Part shown: positions 1 through 8,198 of the stretch, one piece after another
Layout of the letters: each line of letters begins with the position of its first letter
How positions within the stretch are numbered: position 1 is the first letter of the stretch
Origin: Alterinioella nitratireducens
Lineage (GTDB): Bacteria; Pseudomonadota; Alphaproteobacteria; Rhodobacterales; Rhodobacteraceae
Direction: 5' to 3'
Assembly: GCF_013155465.1 (NCBI RefSeq)
Contig: NZ_JABJVX010000005.1
Coordinates: forward strand, 1 to 64,000
DNA: 64,000 bases
Translations under genes and position numbers: made by a program
Notes under the pieces: generated by a model
The model's input: the letters and a program-made list of their open reading frames with translations, nothing else
What the model was told of the DNA's origin: nothing
The model's database searches: none

Positions 1-298
1 GGCCTCGCTTCGCTATGCGAAGGCTCCGCTCAGCCCGCGCTACCGGCGGGAGTTACACCAACTGTTGGGACACTGCTTTCGAGAACCGATGGAACAAACG
101 CTACAGTCCCAAGCTCGGCCACCTTTTCTGCATATCTGCAATCAATCGCTGCACGCCGAACCGTCGTTAGGTTGGACCAATGTGAATCGGGCCCGTTGCG
201 GGCCGCAACCTTCACCGATTTCACGTGCTTTGGCCCGAAATCTTCGGCTCACCTTGCTCCGCTCGTCAACCGGCAATTCTCCACGACCGGAACGGCAC
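1..298. other. left-edge stretch with no recognisable gene
   Basis: I see no gene I can support here. Short open frames exist on both strands but lack a convincing ribosome binding site or family resemblance. A GC-rich hairpin (arms GGCCCG and CGGGCC at 190-195 and 199-204, loop TTG) lies in the middle. The stretch lies downstream of the minus-strand repressor gene and may hold its terminator or the tail of an upstream element cut by the window edge. Confidence 0.4.
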
Positions 299-619
299 CT
301 ACTTGACGTCACGAGGTTCTTGGCAACTCAAATGTGCCAATAGATCCAGACAACGCGGATCGGTGATCGAATAGTTTATCTGCAAGCCATCTTTCTCACC
401 CTTGACCAACCCGTCCCGCCGCATTTTGGCCAGATGCTGCGAAATCGCCGATTGCGACAGCCCCACGACCGCGCAAAGCTCGGATACCGAGGCCTTGCCG
501 GATGAAAGTCGGCACAGGATCAGCAACCGGCTTTTGTTGGACATCAGCTTGAGCAGCCCGGCGATCTCCTCGGCGCGGGCTTCCAGATCTGCCAAGGCGT
601 GGTTTTGGAACTGCGACAT
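299..619 (-). CDS. ArsR-family repressor, SqrR/BigR-like thiol sensor candidate
   Basis: A 106-residue winged-helix repressor of the ArsR/SmtB family. The recognition helix is in VGLSQSAISQHLAKMRRDG (about residues 52-70) and a wing follows (residues 71-85). There is no ELCVCDL metal-box motif. Cysteines are at 36, 49, 90 and 99. Cys36 sits in LILCRL, the place of the first redox cysteine of the persulfide sensors SqrR and BigR, and Cys99 near the C-terminus could be the second. The gene is divergent from an RND efflux pair with shared promoter/operator DNA at 638-689, so it probably represses that pump and itself. The fold assignment is firm. The sulfide or oxidant ligand is inference; a metal ligand remains possible. 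Confidence 0.85.
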   Translation of the reverse strand: MSQFQNHALADLEARAEEIAGLLKLMSNKSRLLILCRLSSGKASVSELCAVVGLSQSAISQHLAKMRRDGLVKGEKDGLQINYSITDPRCLDLLAHLSCQEPRDVK

Positions 620-637
620 AAAGGCATATCAATCCGG

Positions 638-689
638 TTGACACTAATTCAGTAATAACTAATTTAGATTTTGCTAATCTTTCTGTCAA
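638..689. promoter_or_regulatory. back-to-back promoters and operator between arsR and RND genes
   Basis: Plus strand: TTGACA at 638-643 with TAATTT at 660-665 (16-base spacer). Minus strand: TTGACA at 684-689 with TAAATT at 661-666 (17-base spacer). The two -10 boxes overlap almost completely. A perfect palindrome, AGATT-TTGCT-AATCT, occupies 666-680, and ACTAATT occurs twice further left. A dimeric ArsR repressor bound here would block both promoters. The AT-rich base composition stands out from the surroundings. Confidence 0.65.
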
Positions 690-747
690 CTACCCATCCC
701 GCCACCCCGTCTTCCCGCCTCCGACACCCGACGCTGAAAGCTCTGCC

Positions 748-1716
748 ATGTTCAAGCCCTTACTCCTTTCCATATTTCTTGCCACGCCCGCCCTGTCCCA
801 AACCGCGCCGGTTCTCGAGGTCACGACCACCATGATCGCCGACCGCAAGGCGGTGTTCGCAACGGTGGAAAGCGTCGATACCCTGACCGCGCGGACCCGC
901 ATCGGCGGCACCATCGCGGAACTGATGGTCGATGAGGGCGACAGCGTCGCGGCGGGCGAAGTGCTGGCGTTGGTGGTCAATGATCAGATGGCCCCGCAGA
1001 TCGCCTCTGCCAGTTCGCAGGCCGATGCGCTCGAGGCCGAACTGGTCCAGGCCCGCGAAGACCTGGCCCGCGCCGAGGATCTCTTTGAACGCGGCATCGT
1101 CGCGCAGACCAGGCTGGATCAGGCGCAAACCGCGGTGGCGGTGCTCGAAGGCCGCCTGGCCGCTGCCAACCAGGCGCGCGATGTGCTGGTGCAACAGGAA
1201 CGCGAGGGCGCGGTTCTGGCCCCCGCCGCGGGCCGCGTGCTGGACGTTCGGAGCCCGCAAGGAAGCGTCATGTTACCGGGTGAACCGGTCGCCATCATCG
1301 CCTCGGACCGCTACCTGTTGCGTCTGAACCTGCCCGAACGCCACGCCCGCTCCATCTCCGAGGGCGACGAGATCGAGGTTGCCGGGGCGGCGCTCGGGGC
1401 AGATGTGGCCCCCACCGGCGTGATCGTCCAGGTCTATCCGCGTATCGAAAACGGGCGCGTCATCGCCGATGCCGAGGTCGACGGATTGGGCAGCTTCTTT
1501 GTCGGCGAGCGCGTGCGCGTGCACGTGACGGTCGAGCGACGCGAAACGATCATCTTGCCACGCGCCTATATTTCCACCCGGTTCGGCAATGATTTCGTCA
1601 CCGTCGAAACCGAGGAAGGCAGGCATGACATTGTTGTCCTCCTCGGGGCGGAAACCCCGCAAGGTGTTGAAATTCTGACAGGGTTGTCAGTTGGCGACCG
1701 GGTGGTGCGGCCATGA
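748..1716 (+). CDS. RND efflux periplasmic adaptor subunit
   Basis: A 322-residue membrane fusion protein (HlyD/AcrA type) that bridges an inner-membrane RND pump to an outer-membrane channel. A signal peptide is visible at residues 1-17 (MFKPLLLSIFLATPALSQ). A lipoyl half follows (IGGTIAELMVDEGDSVAAGEVLALV), then an alpha-helical hairpin of about 60 residues (ASSQADALEAELVQAREDL onward), the second lipoyl half (GAVLAPAAGRVLDV) and a beta-barrel/membrane-proximal domain. There is no lipobox. The stop overlaps the next gene by 4 bases, so the pair is co-translated. It probably responds to the divergent ArsR repressor. No TolC-type gene is nearby, so a channel encoded elsewhere must be used. 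Confidence 0.9.
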   Translation: MFKPLLLSIFLATPALSQTAPVLEVTTTMIADRKAVFATVESVDTLTARTRIGGTIAELMVDEGDSVAAGEVLALVVNDQMAPQIASASSQADALEAELVQAREDLARAEDLFERGIVAQTRLDQAQTAVAVLEGRLAAANQARDVLVQQEREGAVLAPAAGRVLDVRSPQGSVMLPGEPVAIIASDRYLLRLNLPERHARSISEGDEIEVAGAALGADVAPTGVIVQVYPRIENGRVIADAEVDGLGSFFVGERVRVHVTVERRETIILPRAYISTRFGNDFVTVETEEGRHDIVVLLGAETPQGVEILTGLSVGDRVVRP

Positions 1717-4700
1717 AATTGGGGATTTCCGGGCACCTGACGCGTGCCTTTGTCCGCTCGGCTCTGACACCGCTCTTGCTGTTGGCCTCGCTGGCCGTGG
1801 GATTGATCGCGCTAACGGTTATCCCGCGCGAGGAAGAACCTCAGATCTCGGTGCCGATGGTCGATGTGATGCTGCGTACCGATGGGCTGCGCGCGACCGA
1901 CGCGGTGGAACTTGTGACCGAACCGCTGGAGGCGATTCTGCGGTCGATCAACGCGGTTGAGCATGTCTATTCGCAGACCGAGGATGACCGGGTCATGGTC
2001 ACCGCGCGGTTCGAGGTCGGCACCGACCCCGATGACGCCATCCTGCGGGTGAACGAACGGATCATGGCCAATATGGATCGCATCCCGCAGGGCATTCCGC
2101 AGCCCTTGATCGTCGGGCGCGGCATCAATGATGTCGCCATCGTGTCGCTGACGCTTTCGCCCGCGCCCGAGTCCGCCGAACACTGGGACGACCGGGCGCT
2201 CTATTCGCTGGCCGAAGAATTGCGCGCGGCGCTGATGTCGGTCGAGGATGTCGGCTTGACCTATATCGTGGGCGGGCGCACCGATCAGATCCGGATCGAG
2301 CCCGACCCCGAACAGTTGGCGCTTTACGGCGTCACCCTGCAACAGCTGGCCGCGCGCGTTTCCGAGGCCAACCAGACCTTTCCCGCCGGAGAAGTCTCGA
2401 CGCTGGACCGCACGCTCTCCGTTACCGCGGGACAAACGCTGCGCGGCCCCGGCGATATCGGCCTGCTGCAGCTGACGACCCGCGATGGGCGCCCGGTCTA
2501 TGTCCGCGATGTTGCCGATGTCATCGTCGGCGGCGCGCCGGTCGAGGCACGCAGCTGGACCCTGACCCGCGAAGAGGGCGAGACCGAGTGGACCCGACTG
2601 CCCGCCGTCACGCTGGCCATTGCCAAGCGCGAGGGGGCCAATGCCGTATGGGTGGCCGAAAACGTGATGGAGCGGCTGGAGCTCCTGCGCGGCGAACTGA
2701 TCCCCGAGGATATTACGGTCGAAATCACCCGCAACTACGGCGAGAACGCCGATGAAAAGGCCGATGAACTGATCTTCACCCTCGGCCTTGCCACCGTTTC
2801 CATCGCGCTTTTGGTGGTGCTTTTCATCGGTTGGCGCGAAGGGCTCGTGGTGGGCATCGTGATCCCCACAACCATTTTGCTGACGCTCTTTGCCTCGAAT
2901 TTCATGGGCTATACGATTAACCGAGTCTCGCTCTTTGCGCTGATCTTTTCGATCGGGATCCTTGTCGATGACGCCATCGTGGTGATCGAAAACATCTCCC
3001 GGCACTGGGCCATGGGCGGCCGCCGCACCCGCACCCAGGCGGTGATCGAGGCCGTGGCCGAGGTTGGCAACCCCACCATCATCGCCACCCTGACCGTGAT
3101 CGCCGCGCTGTTGCCGATGCTGTTCGTCTCGGGGTTGATGGGGCCCTATATGGCCCCGATCCCGGTCAATGCCTCGGCGGCGATGGTCTTTTCCTTTTTC
3201 GTGGCCGTGATCCTGACCCCGTGGCTGATGATGCGCATCGCCGGGCGCGGTGCCATGACGGCCGGGGATCATGACGATGACCGGGAAAGCCTTGTTGGCC
3301 GGATCTTCCGCCGGGCCGCCACACCGATTGTCGCCAGCCGCTGGCGCTCGGGGCTGCTGCTGGTGATTGTGCTGGCCCTGACGGCGGGATCGCTGACCTT
3401 CTTCTTTGATCGCACCGTGACGGTCAAGCTCTTGCCCTTCGACAATAAATCCGAGTTTCAGGTGATCCTCGACATGCCCGAAGGCACCAGCCTGGAACGC
3501 ACCGAGCGCATTCTGGCCGAGGCCGGCGAACGCCTGGCCGCCCTGCCCGAGGCCACTTCGATCCAGATGAATGCCGGCACCGCCGCGCCGTTCAACTTCA
3601 ACGGTCTGGTGCGCCATTATTACTTGCGCAACCGCCCCGAACTGGGCGATTTGCAGGTCAACCTGCTGCCGCGCGACGAACGAACCCGCGTCTCGCATGA
3701 CGTGGCTCTCGAAGCGCGCGAATTGCTGGCCGATATCGAGCTTCCCGAAGGCGGCTCGATCCGCATCGCCGAAGTGCCACCCGGGCCCCCGGTTCTGGCC
3801 ACTCTGCTGGCCGAGATCTACGGCCCCGATGCCGACACCCGCCGCGCCGTCGCCCGCGAAGTCAGCGAAGCCTTCGCCTCGGTGCCCTATATCGTCGATA
3901 TCGAGAACAGTTTCGGCGTTCCGCGTCCGCGCTTGCGGCTGGCCATCGACCAGGACAGCCTGGAGTTCTTCCGGGTCCGTCAAAGCGATGTCTACCAGAC
4001 CATCCAGGCGCTGTTTGAAGGCGTCCCGGTGGGCTATTCGCATCGTGGCGAAGGCCGCGATCCGACCGAGATCCTGGTGGCGCTGCCGCGTGGCGAGCTG
4101 ACCTGGACCGAACGCTTGGCCTCGACCCCGGTTCCCGCCAACCTATTGCCCGGAGATCGTGGCGTGGTGGAACTGGGCGACGTGGTTTCGGTCAGCGAAG
4201 AGCTGGGCAGTTATCCGATCTTCCGCCGCAATGGCCGCTTTGCCGAGATGGTGATGGCCGAGATGGCGGGCGATTTCGAGGCCCCCATCTACGGCATGAT
4301 CGCGGTGCAGGACGCGCTGGATGACCGGCCCTGGTCGGACGCGGTGCCGCGCCCCGAGATCAGCTTCTATGGCCAGCCCGCCAGCGACACCACGCCGACG
4401 CTGCTCTGGGATGGCGAATGGGAGGTTACCTATGTCACCTTCCGCGACATGGGCACCGCCTTTTCCGTGGCGATCCTGGCGATCTATGTGCTGGTGGTGG
4501 CGCAATTCGGGTCGTTCCGGGTGCCGTTTGTCATCCTCACACCCGTCCCGCTGACCTTTATCGGCATCGTCTTCGGCCACTGGCTGTTCAACGCGCCCTT
4601 CACCGCGACCTCGATGATCGGGTTTATCGCTTTGGCCGGGATTATCGTGCGAAACTCGATCCTGCTGGTCGATTTCATCCGCCATGGCGCGGCCGAGGGT

Positions 4701-4949
4701 GAGCCGTTGCGCGAAACGCTGCTGCGCGCGGGGGCGATCCGGTCCAAGCCGATCCTGCTGACGGCGATTTCCGCGATGATCGGGGCCTCGGTCATCCTGA
4801 CCGATCCGATCTTCCAGGGATTGGCGATTTCGCTTTTGTTCGGGCTGGCCTCGTCAACCTTGCTGACGGTATTGGTGATCCCGGCCATCTACGTCGTGTT
4901 CAAGAATGCCGACGCGCCCTATCGACCGAAAGGACCCGAAGCGATCTAA
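1713..4949 (+). CDS. RND efflux transporter permease subunit
   Basis: A 1078-residue proton-driven RND pump (AcrB superfamily, usual length 1020-1070) with 12 expected membrane helices and two large periplasmic loops. The TM4 proton-relay pair is present in ILVDDAIVVIENI. In TM10 the usual lysine (AcrB K940) is replaced by arginine in IIVRNSILLVDFI, a conservative change. PxxG-type loops and a GLM/GPY stretch in TM6 fit the family. Substrate cannot be read from the sequence. A heavy-metal CzcA-type pump would normally show a different TM4 motif, so an organic toxicant or thiol-reactive substrate is more likely, in line with the thiol-sensor-like repressor next door. Confidence 0.92.
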   Translation: MKLGISGHLTRAFVRSALTPLLLLASLAVGLIALTVIPREEEPQISVPMVDVMLRTDGLRATDAVELVTEPLEAILRSINAVEHVYSQTEDDRVMVTARFEVGTDPDDAILRVNERIMANMDRIPQGIPQPLIVGRGINDVAIVSLTLSPAPESAEHWDDRALYSLAEELRAALMSVEDVGLTYIVGGRTDQIRIEPDPEQLALYGVTLQQLAARVSEANQTFPAGEVSTLDRTLSVTAGQTLRGPGDIGLLQLTTRDGRPVYVRDVADVIVGGAPVEARSWTLTREEGETEWTRLPAVTLAIAKREGANAVWVAENVMERLELLRGELIPEDITVEITRNYGENADEKADELIFTLGLATVSIALLVVLFIGWREGLVVGIVIPTTILLTLFASNFMGYTINRVSLFALIFSIGILVDDAIVVIENISRHWAMGGRRTRTQAVIEAVAEVGNPTIIATLTVIAALLPMLFVSGLMGPYMAPIPVNASAAMVFSFFVAVILTPWLMMRIAGRGAMTAGDHDDDRESLVGRIFRRAATPIVASRWRSGLLLVIVLALTAGSLTFFFDRTVTVKLLPFDNKSEFQVILDMPEGTSLERTERILAEAGERLAALPEATSIQMNAGTAAPFNFNGLVRHYYLRNRPELGDLQVNLLPRDERTRVSHDVALEARELLADIELPEGGSIRIAEVPPGPPVLATLLAEIYGPDADTRRAVAREVSEAFASVPYIVDIENSFGVPRPRLRLAIDQDSLEFFRVRQSDVYQTIQALFEGVPVGYSHRGEGRDPTEILVALPRGELTWTERLASTPVPANLLPGDRGVVELGDVVSVSEELGSYPIFRRNGRFAEMVMAEMAGDFEAPIYGMIAVQDALDDRPWSDAVPRPEISFYGQPASDTTPTLLWDGEWEVTYVTFRDMGTAFSVAILAIYVLVVAQFGSFRVPFVILTPVPLTFIGIVFGHWLFNAPFTATSMIGFIALAGIIVRNSILLVDFIRHGAAEGEPLRETLLRAGAIRSKPILLTAISAMIGASVILTDPIFQGLAISLLFGLASSTLLTVLVIPAIYVVFKNADAPYRPKGPEAI

Positions 4950-4974
4950 GAGTCCGATTAAGAACTCGGGCGTT

Positions 4975-5355
4975 TCAGGTTTTGACGGAAGCGCATCCGG
5001 CTTTTGCGAGGTGATTTGCACACTTTTGTGGAGTGAATTTGTTGAGGACGGCACCAACGGCGCGCCGGAGGGACTCGCGGAATCTGGCAGCCGTTTTGCG
5101 GATCCTGTGTTAGAGCCTGGCGAAGACTTGTTCTATCGGGTTCAGGTCAGGGCTGTAGGGGCGGCAGGAACAGAAGGTTGGCGCCAGCCGTGCGGATTGC
5201 CTGTCGGACGGCCTGGCCTTTGTGGTTGCCGAGATAGTCCATCACCACCACATCGCCGGGCCTGAGCGTAGGCACCAGCCGAGGCGCCCCGGCGGGTCGG
5301 AAACTGCGCACCGACAGGTCGCTCGCCGCGTGCGGAAATGCACGTCCTTCTTCGA
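4975..5355 (-). pseudogene. IS630-family transposase, C-terminal remnant
   Basis: Reading the minus strand recovers the C-terminal DDE half of an IS630 transposase. MDYLGNHKG carries the second Asp. It is followed by [10 protein letters not shown] and DLNPIEQVFARL with the catalytic Glu, and the reading ends in AGCASVKT and a stop at 4975. Two lesions are visible: one extra C in the run coding for PPYSPDLNP, which shifts frame, and an in-frame stop directly after VFARL. The 5' half and the inverted repeats are not recognisable. It marks an old insertion at the left border of the oxidase cluster. Confidence 0.85.
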
Positions 5356-5432
5356 AATTCTCGCGGCCGGGGCCAAGACGATTGATTATTATGTTTCATG
5401 TGATAATGTGTCGCATCAGGGGAGCGTTGGCC

Positions 5433-5858
5433 ATGTCATTGGGGACGGCCAGTTTTATTTCGCAAAGGTGCGTTTGCACTTTTATTTCGATGATGATCGT
5501 TCTGACGATCGCCATCGGACTTTCGACATCTACGGCTGCGTCGATGGGCGGAGGGATGACCTCCGACATGTCTCGGGAATCCGCCTCGCAGGCCTGCCAG
5601 GCCGAGGTTTCCGGCAGCCTGGCCGAACAGCCCTGTGACGCCGGTGACGACGAACCGAGAGGTTATGCAGCCTGTCCGATGTCGGGCCTGTGTGCCAACA
5701 TGTCTTCCGGCCCGACCCATTGCGGCTTGCTGGGCCTGACCAGTATCGCCGAGTTGAACCCCGAGAACATCTCGTTTGCGACGGTCCGCTATCTCCGCAC
5801 CGAGGTTCACGCGGCCGACCTGCCTGCCGACCCGAGGTTCCATCCTCCGATCCTCTGA
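5433..5858 (+). CDS. small exported Cys-rich protein of unknown function
   Basis: A protein of 141 residues if translation starts at 5433, chosen because AGGGGAG lies 8 bases upstream; an upstream ATG at 5382 lacks such a site. Residues 15-35 are hydrophobic (signal peptide or anchor). The mature part has about seven cysteines (SQACQAEV, EQPCDAG, AACPMSGLCANM, THCGLLG) and ends in a proline-rich tail (DPRFHPPIL), an arrangement reminiscent of small DUF2946-like proteins seen beside copper genes. It is the first gene of the oxidase cluster, 66 bases before the CuA subunit. A copper-handling role is inference from context. Confidence 0.6.
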   Translation: MSLGTASFISQRCVCTFISMMIVLTIAIGLSTSTAASMGGGMTSDMSRESASQACQAEVSGSLAEQPCDAGDDEPRGYAACPMSGLCANMSSGPTHCGLLGLTSIAELNPENISFATVRYLRTEVHAADLPADPRFHPPIL

Positions 5859-5924
5859 ACCGTTTGTCGCGGCTGCCCGTTGTGCGGGCCGCCAGGAAAC
5901 ACGTTCAAGGGAAGGAGAATTGCA

Positions 5925-6548
5925 ATGGAAAATGCACTCGGACTGGCCGGTTACCAGTCCACGATGATCATCATAGTTTTTGTGGTGCTGGGGCTGGGGA
6001 TTGCGGCGTTGTTCGCCGCGCTGTTCCTGCCGGCGCGCTGGCGATTGCCGTATTCGATGGAGTTCCTGTTCGTCGGCCTCCTTCTGGTGATGGTCTGGTA
6101 CGGCGATCGGCGCAGCGCCGAGATTTTCGCTGCCTATCAGGCACCGCTGGAAGAAGAAGGCGTTCTGGAAGTCGGCTATGAACCCGGAGAGGGGGAGTTC
6201 GACCGGGTTATCCGTGTTCTGGCCTTTCAGTGGGGCTTTGCCTTCATCAACGAAGAGGATGAGATCTCGCGCAATGCGGCGGTCGTTCAGCCCGGTGAAA
6301 GGGTGCTGTTCAGCTTGTTCGCCAATGACGTCATCCACGGCTTCAACATCCCCGCCGCCGGCATCACCGCCGAGTTCGAGCCGGGCGCCGAGCGCAACGT
6401 ATGGATCCGCGCGCCCGAGGAGCCGGGCCGCTACCTTGTCCAGTGCCTGAACTACTGCGGCGTGGGACACGCGCAGATGAAGGCCTGGCTTGTCGTTCAG
6501 GACGACGAAGGCGATGGCGACGAAGATCATGAAGGGGACGCGGCCTGA
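5925..6548 (+). CDS. cytochrome c oxidase subunit II (CuA subunit)
   Basis: A 207-residue heme-copper oxidase subunit II that accepts electrons from cytochrome c. The start is at 5925 behind AAGGAGA. Two membrane helices (about 13-35 and 46-60) precede the periplasmic cupredoxin domain. Ligands of the binuclear CuA centre are present: His138 (DVIHGF), Cys174, Cys178, His182 and Met185 (CLNYCGVGHAQM). The residue between the cysteines is Asn instead of the usual Glu. The acidic tail (DDEGDGDEDHEGD) is unusual. The protein is shorter than most A1-type subunits and lacks a fused cytochrome c domain. Confidence 0.92.
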   Translation: MENALGLAGYQSTMIIIVFVVLGLGIAALFAALFLPARWRLPYSMEFLFVGLLLVMVWYGDRRSAEIFAAYQAPLEEEGVLEVGYEPGEGEFDRVIRVLAFQWGFAFINEEDEISRNAAVVQPGERVLFSLFANDVIHGFNIPAAGITAEFEPGAERNVWIRAPEEPGRYLVQCLNYCGVGHAQMKAWLVVQDDEGDGDEDHEGDAA

Positions 6549-6596
6549 TCCTGGGCCCATCCGTGACAACGCATTCAGAATTGAGGAGTCCGCACC

Positions 6597-8183
6597 ATGG
6601 CAAGTGCACATGATGCAGAACGTATGGGGACAAAACCCCACTGGGAGCCGGAGGACGTCATCGGCAAGATGACCCTTTCAACGCTGCTTTTTTCCGACCA
6701 CTACCGGCACATCGCGATCAAGGGGATGCTGACCTCGGTGGTGATGCTTGGCCTTGGCGGCCTGATGGCGATCTTGTTCAGGACCGAACTGGCCTATCCC
6801 GACATTCAGATCCTGGATGCCAGACCCTACATGTCGCTGATGACCTTGCACGGCATGTTCATGGTCTTCGGGTTCATCATTCCGTTCGTGGTTTCGATCA
6901 TGTACTACATGATGCCCAAGATCCTCGGCACCGAGGAACTGCTGTGGGCGCGCGGCGCGCAATGGAGCTACTGGACATTGATCCTGGCCGCGGTGCTGCT
7001 GGTGATCTCGCGGCCCGATTTCACCTAGACATTCTATCCGCCCATGTCTCTGCGCGTTGGGGGCAGCCTGGTCTGGATGGGATATGTCGCGGTTGCCCTG
7101 GTGGCGCTCTCGGAGTTTCTCGCCGGTGCGGTGCTGCTGAAGAACGGTTTGGCGGCGGCCAGGCGCAAGGGATACAGCAAGCTGCCCCTGATGGGCTGGG
7201 GCGCGATTTCCGAAGGTATCCTGCTGGCCCTGTCGACCCCCATTCTCGGGCTTGTCGGTGTTGTCATGCTGACCGACTGGCTGGAAATGACGGCGCTGTT
7301 CGATCCGGCGCGCGGCGGCGACGTGATGACCTTCATGTTCATGTTCTGGTTCTATGGCCACCCGGCGGTTTATCTGCCGCTGATGCCGACGGTGGCGATC
7401 CTCTATACGCTTCTGCCGCGCTATCTGGGTCGCCCGATCTGGAGCTACTGGTCGGCGGTCACGGCTTTTGCACTGCTGACGCTGTTGGGCTTTATCGTGT
7501 ATCCTCATCACTTCCAGCCGGCCGAAAACGTCAGCGGCTGGTTGCAGCGCGCGACACAGATCCTGACGCTGCTGATCTTCATCCCGTCCACGCTGCATGT
7601 GTTCAACTGGATCGCCACGCTCTGGTCCGATCCGATTCCGGATACGGCGCGGCGCGCGGTGCCGTTCAAGTTCATGATCGCGTCGATCTTCTTTCTGATG
7701 TACGGCGGTGTGACGGCCTATGTGAACGCCCAGATCGCGACCGACAGCGATTTCGTGCACAACACCTACTTCGTGCCGGCGCATTTCCACGCGATGTTCG
7801 TGGGCTTCATGGCCAATATGGCAATGGCGGGGATCTACTACCTCTATCCCTACTTCACGGGCCGGATGTACAGTCAGGGAATGGGAAACACCCATTTCTG
7901 GTTCTGGCAGATCGGCATCTTCACCAAGGTCACGATGATGTACCTGCTGGGGTTCAACTACTTCCCGCGCTGGGTGGTGGATTACCTGGACCTGCCGCAA
8001 TGGTCGACACCGCAACTGATCCTGACCGGGGCGGCCTACCTGATCGGCCTCGGCTTTATCGTGTTCGTCTATAACATCATGCGCAGCTCAACCCGTGGCG
8101 TCGCCGTGTCCGGCGACCCCTGGGCAATCGGCGACAGCGACAGCGCCAAAGCCGGCTCGGCCAAGCCGGTCCCTGCGGAATAG
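6597..8183 (+). pseudogene. heme-copper oxidase subunit I with in-frame amber codon
   Basis: The catalytic subunit would have 528 residues. Codon 144 (7026-7028) is TAG where the family has Trp (RPDFT-W-TFYPP), and the same frame continues to 8183 with no other lesion. Metal ligands are intact: His85 and His398 for the low-spin heme, His396 for the high-spin heme, His255, His304 and His305 for CuB, and Tyr259 for the His-Tyr crosslink. Two proton-channel residues differ from A1-type enzymes: the Glu of HPEVY is Ala257, and the Lys of IKVFNW is His334 (LHVFNW). A ribosome binding site (GAGGAG) precedes 6597. It could be a recent pseudogene, a read-through gene or a single base error (TGG to TAG). 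Confidence 0.85.
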
Positions 8184-8198
8184 GAAGGAGAACCTAAA

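Noticed and set aside
30-343. Two overlapping small frames on opposite strands at the left edge
   Set aside because: No ribosome binding site or family resemblance; one overlaps the end of the ArsR gene. Left as an unassigned stretch.
1812-4043. 743-codon minus-strand frame opposite the RND pump
   Set aside because: Shadow frame of the pump gene; composition rich in His, Gly, Asp without any domain pattern and no ribosome binding site.
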